Of a stretch of DNA of 44,401 nt, positions 21,760-32,939 are shown piece by piece (within the stretch, counting starts at the first letter, position 1; every line of letters begins with the position of its first letter). Below the pieces are notes generated by a model. The model searched no databases and was not told where the DNA came from. It saw only the letters and a program-made list of their open reading frames with translations. Origin of the DNA: Gnetum montanum (lineage: Eukaryota > Streptophyta > Gnetopsida > Gnetales > Gnetaceae); NCBI GenBank assembly GCA_015680685.1, contig MNCI01014715.1, forward strand, positions 1 through 44,401, written 5' to 3'. Both the position numbers and the translations under genes were made by a program.

Positions 21760-24700
21760 TGCTACGCTATACGTAACTTCTGTGTAACCCATTGTGGATT
21801 TGGTGAGATGTAAGGTCGAGAAGCTTCACTACGACATTCTTCTGCATCATCGTCTTCTACTTGGAAAGGCAACTCAGCCCATGCATTGTCATTTTCTATG
21901 TCTCTGTGTCCAGCTGGCTCTTTCATTAAACAGTTAGTGTTGAGAGAGACAGGTGCCTCATTCTCAGGGGTTATGACCACCGAACCCTGCTCTATATCTA
22001 CGTTGTTTATTGCTTACGTTGCCACCTCATCACCATGGATCACCACCTCCCTGCCTGCATAGGGTAGATCGATTTCCTAATGTATGGGTAAAGAGACAGT
22101 CCTAAGTTGGGCTAACCATGACCTCCCCAAGATCAGGTTAAACTCAAGCATCTCCTCCACCATGATAACCATTTAATTTGTGGGGAATTGGTCCCCTACC
22201 ACAAAGTTGATGTGGACAATGCCTTTCACCATGACCCATGCCTTGTTGAATGACTTCAAGCATGACGTTTTTGTGGGTTTGATTTGGTCTACCAAACCCA
22301 GATTATCCACAATGGGAAATTGGATGACGTTTGTGGCAGCCCCATCATCAATGTGTACCCTTTGGATCTTATGTTGGCTAACCCAAATTATGATGAATAG
22401 AGGTGTTGTAGTCACCTGACCCTTTTTAAGGTCTTCCCTAATGGATTCTTCATAGAATGTTAGTTGGGATGACTTCCATTCTCCAGGTGTAGAAGAAACC
22501 ATAATTGAGTGAATTTCTTTCTCTTCTGCTGGCATGTTCTCGTCAACTGGTATTATTGTTAACATGCGAACTAGAGCCTCAATGTGTGCAATGGAAGTTA
22601 TTATTAGGTCATACAGGCTCAATGTTGTGTTCTTTTATTTTAGAGCTTGGTTGACCTAAGTAAGAGTGCTTAAGAGGTCTAGACTACCTTCCTGTTGTTT
22701 ACTACCTTTCTCCTCTTCCATTCGTCCTAGGAGGCAACTTTCTCAAGGGACAGTTTCAGGTCTAGGGTTGGATCCTTTCGGATGAGGTGGCGATGACCGT
22801 GCACGCGTAGCAGTGTTATCTTTTGGTGATGAGGATGTAGATGCAAAGGGTGAGGGCATAGGCTTGGAAGTACCTAGGGTAGTATGTTTCATTGCTACCT
22901 CACTTGTTGAATGCTCTTCTCATTTCCTTGGACAAGAAGGCTGTGGTGCCATCTTATGCAGGGCAGGGGCGGTTGAGTGGCTTGGCCCCCTGATGATGAA
23001 TGGTGTTCACGATGTCAACATGGGTGCTAGTGCAATCTTATTTACAGGAGATGTGGATGTAGATGTCTAAGGAGGGACTCTCAAGACAAATGATTTCTGT
23101 GGGTTTTTTTCTAGCCACCAGTGGTGTTGGTGTGCTACGCTAAGGCATACAAACCACAAATGGCTGCTGGGGTGGTTTCGGATTATTGTCCATATCGATA
23201 GTGTTGATAATGTAACTAGTGTTGTTGGTGTTAAGTGGGTCTGTGTAGACATGCATAGATTTATTTTCAGGATGCACTTGGTTGCTTTCATCTAGAACCA
23301 ACCTCCTTTGATCAATCATTCTTTGGATGTCATCCTTTAATGCCAAATAGTAATCTGTGTTGTGACCACACAGCTGGTGATAGTCACAGAACCGTTCCAG
23401 CCTAAAATTCTTAGGAACTAGGGGTTCATTTGGCAAAGCCAAGGAGGGGTTCCTAAGGATTTCATAGTATCGTTGATGCCTTTTGGCTGCCTCCTCTGAC
23501 ATCCACTTGTGTTGAATATACCCTGCCCCCAGTAATTACTTCAGAAGTTTTGAAGGCTTGACGGGCAATGGGGTATACTTAGAGCAATCTTTATGCTTAA
23601 AGTTAGGCTTAGGCAGGGTGGATGCTTCGGAAGCCAATGTGGAGGGTTGAGCAGCATTATTTGGTGCAGGTACATGGTTAGTTATCACAGTCACCGCCTT
23701 CTTGTTATTTTTTTTGTTGGGCTTAGCTTCATTTGCCACAGTGGCCACTGTGGCTATTGTAGCCTTGCCCTTATCTTTGTCCTTCTTTGTAAACATTTTC
23801 TTGTATGCAACATAGGCTAGATCTTTGCTTGCCTCGGCCATGTCTTGTATGCTCTTTGTCTGGGCAAAAGCCTAACTAAGAGTTCATGAAGAGAGGTAGT
23901 ACAGTTTGGACTTAATGAAGTCGTTCACTGCACCCTTAAAGATGGCTAGCAGATGGGCCTCTGCAATGGGCTCACGGATCTCATTAAGGGTAGCACTCCA
24001 CCACTGTATGAATTTCTGGAGTGATTACAGTGGATCTTGTTTCATGCTCATTAACTGATCCAACATAACTTTTCGTCTCAAGTTATACTTGAAACGAGTT
24101 ATGAACTGAGTCAGCAGCTCCTCTATGGTTGAGATAGAGGAGCATGGGAGTGCGTGGTACCAATCCAAAGCCTTGCCAGTCAGAGACATAGCAAAGACGT
24201 GGATAATTGTGTATAGCCATTATTGCAAAAGAAGGGATTTAGATCTAAATGTAACAAAATGTGCTTTGGGATCACCCTCCCTGTTGTATTTTGTAAATTG
24301 GGGCAGTGGCATCCGAGGGGGTAATGTTAGCATGGGGACTATCGGGCTGATGGGATCATCATGGTAGAAATCCATGACTTGTACCATGTCAGAACTAGCA
24401 TCCTTGAGATCCTTAATTTCTTCTGTAAAGGTTTGGATAAGATAGAATGCTTGATCCAGACCCAAGGACGATGTGGATGGTTGTGGAGTTGCAGGGGTAG
24501 CCACCATTGGTGGCATGGTAGGGGCAGTGACCTGACCCATAGGTGATGCCATTGGGAAGGTCCCTACAAAGGATGCTACTAGTGTTTTCCACCACCTAGT
24601 GGGTGGTGCTATTGGAGTAGCAGCCACTGATGGTGCTGTGGGATAGGCTATTTGTGTGGTCGATGGGGCAGACCAGAGTTCCATGCTTGGTTGTACTGCT

Positions 24701-24972
24701 TGCGGGACCTGGTATGTTTTGTGGTGAGCATAGTAAGACATTTATGAAGGTTGCAAAGTAGGGGGGAAGTGAATGGGGTCCACCATGTGGGCAGGACTAG
24801 GCTCACCATTGAAGTTGGAATAGGTGTAGATGCCAGAATGGATGCAAAAACTATATGCAACTACGATGTAGGTACGGTGTGGACATAAGGCAAGGTAGCC
24901 AATCCTTTGACCATTGTTTGTAGGGGTATTTATAGGTCCAGGACCAAGTGAGAAATGAGGCTTGGATGCCAC
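21760..24972 (-). pseudogene. Ty3/gypsy Tat-like gag-protease, minus strand
   Basis: Broken gag-protease polyprotein. Reading from 24972 downward: a Pro/Ala-rich N-terminus; LGLDQAFYLIQTFTEEI then DFYHDDP (24220-24741); capsid remains; lysine-rich linker (23536-23841); a knuckle-like FCDYHQLCGHNTDYY (about 23400) followed by LKDDIQRMIDQRRL, typical of Tat-lineage gag; and a linker (22622, MSLYDLIITS). The retropepsin region has RVHIDDGAATNVI (active-site D-D/S-G-A) and closes with NLILGRSWL (about 22130). It ends near 21762 in an acidic tail (EVEDDDAEE-like). No RT, RNase H or integrase follows; the 30-bp array begins instead. Stops are few compared with the 3.9-6.8 kb copy. It is the best-preserved gag of this family in the window. 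Confidence 0.8.
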
Positions 24973-25255
24973 ATGTCCTAGACCCCATGAGATGTTTACG
25001 TGCTTGTACTACAAAGATGTGCAAAGCTGGTCGTGAACCTACTATGCTACAACTGTGTTGTCAAAACTGGAAATGCTGGAATCAAGTGTGCCAACAATGC
25101 AAGCGAGAAATGAAGCACATTGAAGTAGCATAGCTGCTTGCTACACTGTGTTACACTATATAGTGTAGCATGTTGGTGTGGCGTAGCTGCTTGCTACGCT
25201 GTGCTACACTATGTAGTGTAGAACAGCGTAGCCACTAGTTTAAAAAAGAAACTTG
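24973..25255. repeat. GCTACGCT-rich junction with two near-identical hairpins
   Basis: A unit GCTTGCTAC(A/G)CTGTG(T/C)TACACTAT(A/G)TAGTGTAG occurs at about 25135-25172 and again at 25189-25226. Each holds a near-perfect palindrome around ACACTAT(A/G)TAGTGT. The same GCTACGCT/AGCGTAGC words occur at 16521, 19093-19125, 19915 and 21761. The stretch separates the gag-protease start from the truncated end of the inverted multi-exon copy. Confidence 0.6.
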
Positions 25256-28113
25256 CATTGTAGCTATGACTTATTCCCATAGGAACTTATTAGAACTTCA
25301 ACATTCCCACAAAGACTTAGCACATGAGAGTGCGTATCAAGTGGCACCCTCATACAATTTATGTGGGACATTCTCCATATCAAAAGGTAAGGAAGGCAAC
25401 ACATTGACCTTTACTAGCTTGTTAGGATCCCATCTTATATTAGGCCCTATAACTAACAAAACAAAATCAATTAATAATGAAAAATACATCACCAAGAAAA
25501 CCAAGTAACAGATTAAAAACATAAGAGGAAAAATGAGTTAAAACTTTTACTGATCTTAGGAGCTATATGTTGTAACTGGTTTATCATATCTTCAGCTACA
25601 CCCCACAAAAACTCTATTTTATCAAGGGTTTCTTCCCATGGCTGCATACATAAGGTAGAAGTAGGTGCTTCTTCCTATGGCTCTTGAGCTACAACAAGCA
25701 CAATGAATAACCAAAATATCATGACCATTATTAAACATGAGTCAATGAAGCATAGCAAGTACAATGGTTAGAAGTAAAAATCAAAAGTACCTGAAAATTC
25801 ATCTAATATGGTGATAGGAGGTTCCCTAATTTGTGGATCCTCTAGCATAGCATCAAAGTGTTGCATAGGAGGAATAGGGGATAAGTCATCATTCTGCACC
25901 TCATCATCATTATAATTCCTTAATATCTCCTCTTCTTGACACCTCTACTCCTCTTTAGCAATGGTTGCTACTGCTATAGCCTCCCACTCTTTTTGCTTAT
26001 CTATAAGAGGCATCAACCATGAAACATAGGATAGCTTAGCACATCATGAGAAGCCACAAATCAATCATAATACATGCACAAAGTAACAATAAAGAATTGA
26101 ATGGCCAAAATACATACATATGATTTTAAGTCTACATCCCTCTAATCTTGATGATCATCTTTTTCTTAGGAGGTTCTCCAACCACTAGCACTAGTTGTGC
26201 TACTAAAGGCCTCTTAAGTCTCTACTTGGCTATACCCTCAGCCTCTGCATGTAATCTCTAAGCCTTCTTAACATTGGTTCAAATGGTGAGAGGCTCAACC
26301 TTCATGCTATCAAGAGATCTACAACATTTTCCATCAAGGTCCTTAGTAGTGACAAATAATCTTTTGTCTATGGCTTCCTATGGATCTTGGGCCTTGTTGG
26401 ATGAAGAAATAAGCTTCACATGGGCTTGTTAAATTGGAATGGATCTTGGGCAACCCATCATCCATCCTTTCTAACTACCAAAAATTATATGAACCTCCAC
26501 ATGTAAGTTGCAAACAGAGCAAATGCACATGGCACTTCATGGTGACGTTCTCATGGAATTTTTTGACTTTCAACTGAAGCCCAAAGTCAAGCATACATCT
26601 CAATTGAATCAAGTTCCCTTAATAAGTACCTACTTCATGTCCCAAGCCTGTTCCACATCCAAGATCTTCCCCTAGAATAATAACTTAGGAAATGCCTGAG
26701 ATTGGAACAAGGGATACATCTCTCTAATCAATGATGATTTGGTGTCTCTTAGAGGGTACCCCTCACTACCATGACAAGTGTATAACCACTCTTCCACTTC
26801 TTTTCAGTGATCCACCTCCTTCCCTTCTTTAACAATAACTGACATGTCATCATTTAGGACACCAAAGAGGTCATTGAATGTGGATGGGTTAATTTCTAGA
26901 ACAGCAATCACATCATGAACACAGGGGATGAACCTCTAAATTCCTTGATTAAAGGATTTTAAAATGTTTAATGTTTCTATAGTAGAAACAATCGAGCTTA
27001 GGGCCATGAAGAGGCCAAACATGCCCACATGGATGACCCTTGCAAGTATAGCATCAGGCATTTGATTTGATAACCACACCTATGAGGATTCATCTCATCA
27101 AACTTAAGGAGCAAGTTCTCTTTTGTATGTCTTGAAGTAATAACTATAACTTTAGTATATGGAGCGATTGCTACAAAATAGTAAAAGATACTTGTTAGCC
27201 TTTGCATAGGTGTAAGAAATTACATGAATGATAAAAACTAAAATAGCCTAATATCCATATAAATAGAAACACATTAGCATAAAAACAGCAAATTAATAAC
27301 ACTTACTTCACCTATATGACTCAAGCTCATAGGAGCCCTAGGTTGTGGGTCAAAGTCTAAATCATCAAGAGATGGGCTCACCCACTAGCTATCTATGCTC
27401 CTATTTGCTAAGCATCTCTTGTAAGCATTAAGGTGATGTCCAATACTACTCTCAAGGTTCCCATGCAATTGCTCCAACACCAGAAGCCTCATTTTGGGCG
27501 CTTAGTGAACACCTCTATAGCTGTGTGAGCTAGGAGAAAGAGGTTATCAGCCTTGATTTGGCCTTGATCATCAATCCTCAACCTGCAAGCAAGTAAAACA
27601 AGAAATAATATATAGTTATAACTTGAAATGCATAATAGCAAACAAAGAATAACCAAGATAACAATATTGCTTATCTCTCTACGTGATAGACGATGCGTGG
27701 AGGGTTTTGGAACCACATATGAGCATGATAGCCCACTATCAAGGTATTGTTCAAGTTATACTATCCAAATATTTGAGATAATTTATGAGGCCCCATAGTA
27801 GTCGAGTCATCACATGTTTTTCCTTCTGCAAAAGCATCAATTTTATCCATGATGAATTTCATAATTAAATTGGAAGATCTAGGCAGGATGGCCTCCACAA
27901 TTGTTGTTGCTGCCTCAAACTTCAAGTGTGACCAAACTATCATACTATAGTTTTGGAGTAGGTAGGCTAGGAAGCTTAAGGTCCCCTTCCTAAGCCATAC
28001 CCCATGCTGATCCCACTCCATGTCAAGGTTTGGGGACTTAGGTGTGGGCATGTTGATGCAACATAACAACCCCACCATCTCCATCACTACTAGGATAGAT
28101 TTCAAGTCGACCC
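25256..28113 (-). pseudogene. undescribed multi-exon ORF family, copy 2 (inverted)
   Basis: Diverged second copy of the 16.4-21.0 kb gene. In minus-strand order: acceptor TTTTAG|28113 opens exon 2 (VDLKSILVVMEMVGLLCC, down to about 27761), at the same phase as copy 1. Then come an exon with IKADNLFLLAHTAIEVF (matching DSLALAQMALQEF in copy 1); donor near 27315; acceptor TTTGTAG near 27160 followed by VIVITSRHTKEN (copy 1: VMVITSRHNGAN); FPKLLF and GKILDVEQAWDM (near 26650); EEEILRNYNDDEVQ acidic linker (about 25900); donor TTTTCAG|GTAC near 25790; MQPWEETLDKIEF (about 25640); and an exon from about 25465 (GPNIRWDPNKLVKVNVLP matching RLKWDSK-VVKVDTMP). It is truncated near 25256, so the last exon is lost. 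Exon 1 was not found. Several stops; not functional. Role unknown. Confidence 0.6.
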
Positions 28114-28892
28114 TAAAACATTCAACAACAATGATTATAGACATGCAAACTTAAAACCAAAGCCCTAAGACCATTAAACCAAAGCCCTAAAACCATTAAA
28201 CATAAAAAAAACACTTAGATAAAATTTGAAACACTTTACATAAAATGACAGTTTAGAACTAAAACTATAACAATGACAACCAAAAACATGAAAATGATAG
28301 TTTCGGACTAAAAACATGAAAAACGAATTGGACCACCTAACGGGAAAGTTGCAGTGGAGAATAGAGGAAGAACAAAAATAACACAAGAAAAACAAAGACA
28401 GAGAACAGAAGAGCGGAGAATAAATAATTTCATGTTATTAATGAGGCTCGAGGCAGAGCAGCAGCATTATCGCCGGCTCCTCCTCCTCCTCCTTATTGTC
28501 ACAGCCTGTGATACTGCCATATCCACTGTTATTGGCTCATCCCTTTGCACTTAACGATTCTTCTTTTTCTCTCCTTCCTTTGCCATCCCGCGCTTCACAA
28601 TTTTGAATGCGATCAAATCTATTCATGCGCGGGATTTGGTCGGACCAGAGTTTTTGCTATAGTTTGGGTATTTTCGCTGCTTTTCCCTTTAGTTTGTGGG
28701 CGGGATGTAAAATTTTCCTGTTCGATGCAGCTGTTCCGGATTTGTCGAGATTGCGCGAATCTAGATAAATTGTTGGTATTGAATGCTCTCCTAATCGTTG
28801 CTGGAGAATAAGAGAAAGGCAGGAAGCGGTAACGGACCGAGATTTTGCCATAAGAGCTGCTATTCTTTCGTTTCTTGTTCTTCTTGACAGAA
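28114..28892 (+). promoter_or_regulatory. upstream region and 5' UTR of the B3-like gene
   Basis: GC content rises from about 28430 onward, with CCGGCTCC(TCC)n and CCCGCGC, GGGCGGG motifs, unlike the surrounding repeats. A weak AATAAATAAT box at about 28419 could serve as TATA. A pyrimidine-rich run ending TTCTTGACAG at 28890 precedes the start codon by two bases and looks like a splice acceptor. A 5'-UTR intron is therefore possible, with candidate donor GCG|GTAACG near 28828. No canonical RY (CATGCA) element was seen. Confidence 0.4.
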
Positions 28893-31249
28893 ATGATGAG
28901 TTTCGAGGTCAAAAAGGAGAAGGATGTTGAGGAAGCGCACTGGATGCTGCAGCAGCAACAACATCCGCATTATGAAAATTACGGCAAAAGGGAACAAGTT
29001 TTTGATTCCCAACTTCCGCCTTGCTGGTACTGTTCTTCATTGGGTGACAACGATTACTATAGTATGTTTGAAGAGTTGCCGTCTCTGGGCGGCAAGGAAT
29101 TTATTTTACCCACTTTGCCAGGATCACCTCAACCTCAAGTGTCTAATCCTTCGGATGCACCTGTAGCTGCAGGTAATTCGTTTTTTTTTTTCCCCAAAAT
29201 TACTCTGTATTTATTGGTTTCTTCTGAAGCATAACGTATTCTTAGTTTCTATAAATATTCAACTTTCAACGTGTATTAAAAGTGAGTTCGCGCTGATTGA
29301 AAGGATTTGAGTTTTTGTTTTCTCCTCAAATTTTGATTTCGATTCCAGAAGGATACAGTCCGCTGCTTTACTTAGTGAGACGATCTTGAGTATTTTTGTC
29401 TGTCAGTTTTATCCATGGTTTCTAGTGAAAATGGTGCGCGTTGTGTTTTGTTGTTGGTTATTTGAATTTTTTTAAGGCAACGACGAAGGTTCAAGGAACA
29501 GCAAAGGTGTACTCTAGGGAATGCGACGTGGGTATTAGGGCTTATTCTCATGGTGGACTTTCCAATAAAACAAACAAAACTTGTCTCTCTCTGTCCTGAG
29601 GCACCCATCCGAATCCAAGAGAATCCTTCGTGATAGAGACAGAACAAACCAAATCCAATTAATCTTAAAACAATCGTTAAAACATGTATTTCCAAATATA
29701 GCCTTCCAATTACAAATTTGTTTTTCCCTGAAGAACTGCTTTTTCTTTGGATTTTATAATATCCCAAAAAATTTTGGAAGCTTTCTCTGTTTTCGCGTTC
29801 AGATATTTATTAAAGTCTTCCCAGTACAGAGGTAGTTTTCCTTACCATGAGAGTGTCAATGTTTTGATAAATAAAGATTAATACGGTTGCGGTCGAATTC
29901 GGTAAATACTTAAATTAGTTTGCCATCGAAGTATAGAAGTGTGCTTCCCAAAAAAAATTAAGGAAATGTTCGTTAAAAATTTTTGTGATTCCATCAATAT
30001 TTTTCAGAACAAGTAAACAGCTTCGTCTACTTACTTTCCCACTAAAATCTTATCTAATGCATCTGTTTATCTTTATCTTGCAGGGTGTGGAATAAGCCAC
30101 CATAGCGACATGGAGATACCTTTTGGTGTGCCTGACCAATATCAATCTTTCTTGGATATCAACCTTCCTGACCAGAACAGCAGTACGTGCGGCAGCAGAA
30201 CCAGCATTAATTTGAACCCTAACTCTACATGGCGAGAATTTGAGACGGGTTTTTCTGCACATACATCGAAGGATGATTACTTGGAACAGTCAGTAAACAC
30301 TGGTTATTCCTGGCAATCCTCGCAAGTATCAGATGCAAATAATTATTCCTTCCCGAGTTCAGAATCAGATAGTGATTCAGATACTGATGTCAAGAAGCTT
30401 CAGAAGAGAAAGCGGAACGGCTCTGGACAAAGAAGGACAATCAACGGATTTTCATGCTTTACAAGGGAAGAAAAACGGCAAAAACTGCAAGATGCCTCAG
30501 CAAGCCCAGTACATAATGAGTTCGATTCTAACAGTAAGGTATTTAAATAATTTTGTGTATACCTGTCCTGATTAAATTTCTTCAATAGCTTTGGACTTTT
30601 ATGTTAAGTTTCCGTCTGACTTTTATAATACGGTTTTGGATAGTTTGACAGTATGTTCGTAGGCGGCCATATATGCAGATATGTTTGTATATAATATTTA
30701 TATAATTTATATTCATTTAAGTTAATACCTTTAATAATTGTAATGTAGGTGGGTAGCAATAAGAATTTAAAGTTTTTATTGCAAAGGGAACTGAGGAACA
30801 GTGACGTACGTCCTCTTGGAGGGAAGACTCTACCGAAGGTAAAATTTTTTACCTCATTCAGTTACCTTTTAAAAGGTTTTTCTTGTTTAAAAATCTAATA
30901 CACAATTGTATAAATATATATTATTATTTATTTTTAGTTCATTTTTAATTCTAACATATAACAATGTACACTTCCGCAGAGAAAAGCTAAGGCAAATTTA
31001 CCATCACTTACAACAAGGGAAAGGATCTACATTAATGCCATTGGGGTTGAAGGTGAAGGGGAAACAAATGGTTTAATGGACCATGGAATAATGCCACGGC
31101 GGGATGAGTTGTTGTCAAAGGACTTTGATCTAACAACATCCACCTTAGAGCTACTTCCAAAGGATATTCAATTTTCAAATAACTTGTTTGAATCCATTCC
31201 AAGTTTTGGAGATATGCCCCTTTTTGATGATTTCAACCGAGATGTATGA
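28893..31249 (+). CDS. LEC2/FUS3-like B3 protein lacking the B3 core (4 exons, 364 aa)
   Basis: Exons 28893-29172, 30084-30538, 30749-30838 and 30980-31249 (stop TGA) join in frame with GT..AG introns. I chose the ATG at 28893 because an acceptor-like TTGACAG ends two bases before it. Residues 1-93 include an aromatic/acidic patch (DNDYYSMFEELPSL). Residues 185-195 are an acidic Ser/Asp run and 197-204 (KKLQKRKR) a likely nuclear signal. Residues 252-289 match the start of the LEC2/FUS3/ABI3 B3 domain: LKFLLQRELRNSDV, LPKRKAKANLPSLTTRE; the family has KELKNSDVGxLGRxVLPKxxAExxLP. The intron after LPK falls where I recall ABI3-type genes having one. Then the family's [22 protein letters not shown] core is absent; the frame passes to MDHGIMPRRDELL, resembling the LEC2 tail, and ends PLFDDFNRDV. 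The usual LGR reads LGG, losing a DNA-contact Arg. Probably unable to bind DNA normally; could be a decaying paralogue or a regulator acting through protein contacts. Confidence 0.7.
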
Positions 31250-32423
31250 TTATGATATATGTATATCTATTGTACAAAAAAAAAAAAAAAAATTGAAACA
31301 CATGTAATTTAGGTAACATCCATCAACTACATTATTTTAACGGTTGAATGGATGTACTTCAAAGCTTTAGTTGAATTGATGTCTTATTTGTATTTTGGTT
31401 GAAGATTATAGATTGTGGCCTTTACTTTCTATTTTACTTAAAGATAGAATGTTTAAACAAAACTAATGGTATCTATAGTTATTATTACAATGGGGAATTC
31501 ATTTTGCTCTTTTCGGTAGTAGTGTGTGAGTAATTCATTAAAATAATCTTCATTAATAAAATAATGCTTATTAATTTATTATAATTTCAAGATATGCACT
31601 TTAATGTTAGAATAGTTATCAACCACCATAGGACATACTGTGATTTCTACATATTCAACATGTTTTTCTTGTATTTGAGAAGGTTTACCAATATGATCTT
31701 TCAATTTCAAAGAATGCCATGTAGATGGTTCTCATAAAAAATAGAATAACAAAGGTGGAGTGGAATGGGAGATATTTTATCTCATTCTTTATCGTAGTAG
31801 GTAAGATTTATAGAAGATTCTTTAAGATTCTTTCAACTTTTAAGAGATCTTTTTTCTTTTTTCTTTTTTTTTTCTTTTTTCTACAACCTAATAGAGAGAT
31901 AAAAAAGGTTTTGGAGTTTTATGTTTATGGTTGCCAAATATTTTTTAATACTCTCTTACATTACTAATCTAGATGCATTTTTGGTGTCAACTTTTACTTG
32001 CCTTATCATATTTGTCAAATTTATTTAATTTTTGTTTGTTTTTATGAAACGAAGAATTTTCAAAATGAGTTATTAATTCCTTAATATTAGCAAATGTCTA
32101 CATCTATATATGTGAGAAGTACCATTTTTGTTTCCTTCTAAGCTTGACATTGAATTTAATGTTTAGTACGTTGAAATATATTTATTATTTTCATTTAGAA
32201 AAAGTTATTAGATAAATCTAAACTTAACCATCTTAACTCAATCAAATTATTGATAAATTATTTCTATTCTTTTTCTTAGTTTTACTTGTTTAAAATAGAT
32301 TTTAAATGGAAGCATGCAAAATTTTAGGTATTAATAATTTATTATTTTGTTTGTAATTGGTATTTTATATTTTGAAACTAAAACTAAAACTATAGAAAAT
32401 TATAGGCTATGAGTTTTAATAAC
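31250..32423. other. 3' flank of the B3-like gene, AT-rich
   Basis: A run of 17 A residues (31276-31292) starts 27 bp after the stop codon. Because the gene keeps its introns this is not a retrocopy tail. No B3-core sequence (no WPNN or VLENTG coding) was found here. A T/C-rich tract lies at 31840-31885. Otherwise no feature. Confidence 0.5.
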
Positions 32424-32428
32424 ATAGT
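32424..32428. repeat. target-site duplication, left (ATAGT)
   Basis: ATAGT immediately precedes the TGATGAGCGG terminus and recurs right after the other LTR at 43427-43431. A 5-bp duplication is typical of Ty3/gypsy integration. Confidence 0.75.
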
Positions 32429-32939
32429 TGATGAGCGGCTAGGTACCGCTATGCCCAATCATACGAATATGAACGTTCACGCGTGATTCAGTCGAACTCC
32501 ATAGACTGTAAGCACTTAACATGCACCAGACTTCTAACCAGTGAAACCTTGGGTTAGAACGGTTATTGTCATCCTAATCTCAGTTGTAAAGTTCTATTGT
32601 GATGGTTAAGTAAGACTAAGGCTAATGATTTTTATATCTTTTTAATTATCTTTTTCGATGACTAAGTGAGGTATGAAAGTAATGAATAACTATTATCTAA
32701 TCTCTAATTATCCTAGTGTATATTCTAACTACACCTAGCATAAGCATCCGGTCCCATCCTCTGAGCACATTCTGAGCATTTCCTAACACTGCTGGGTTAC
32801 CAGATGTTAAGCATTGCTGGGTTTACCAAGTGTTTGAATTACGTTTGAGATGGTCGTACTTATGTCTTTTACAACTACGAATAAACACTAACGATTGAAA
32901 TTATAATAATGAAAACATAAATAGTCAATGAGTAACTAA
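32429..32939 (-). mobile_element. 3' LTR of the Athila-like element, truncated
   Basis: These 511 bp align without gaps to 42537-43047 from the shared TGATGAGCGGCTAGGTAC end, with roughly 8% differences by eye. Similarity stops abruptly at about 32940, where family A sequence begins, so about 380 bp of this LTR are missing. The element reads on the minus strand, so this is its downstream LTR. Confidence 0.85.

Noticed and set aside
31276-31292. Poly-A run after the B3-like gene as the tail of a retrocopy
   Set aside because: The gene keeps three introns, so it did not arise through a spliced mRNA; the run also lies only 27 bp after the stop.
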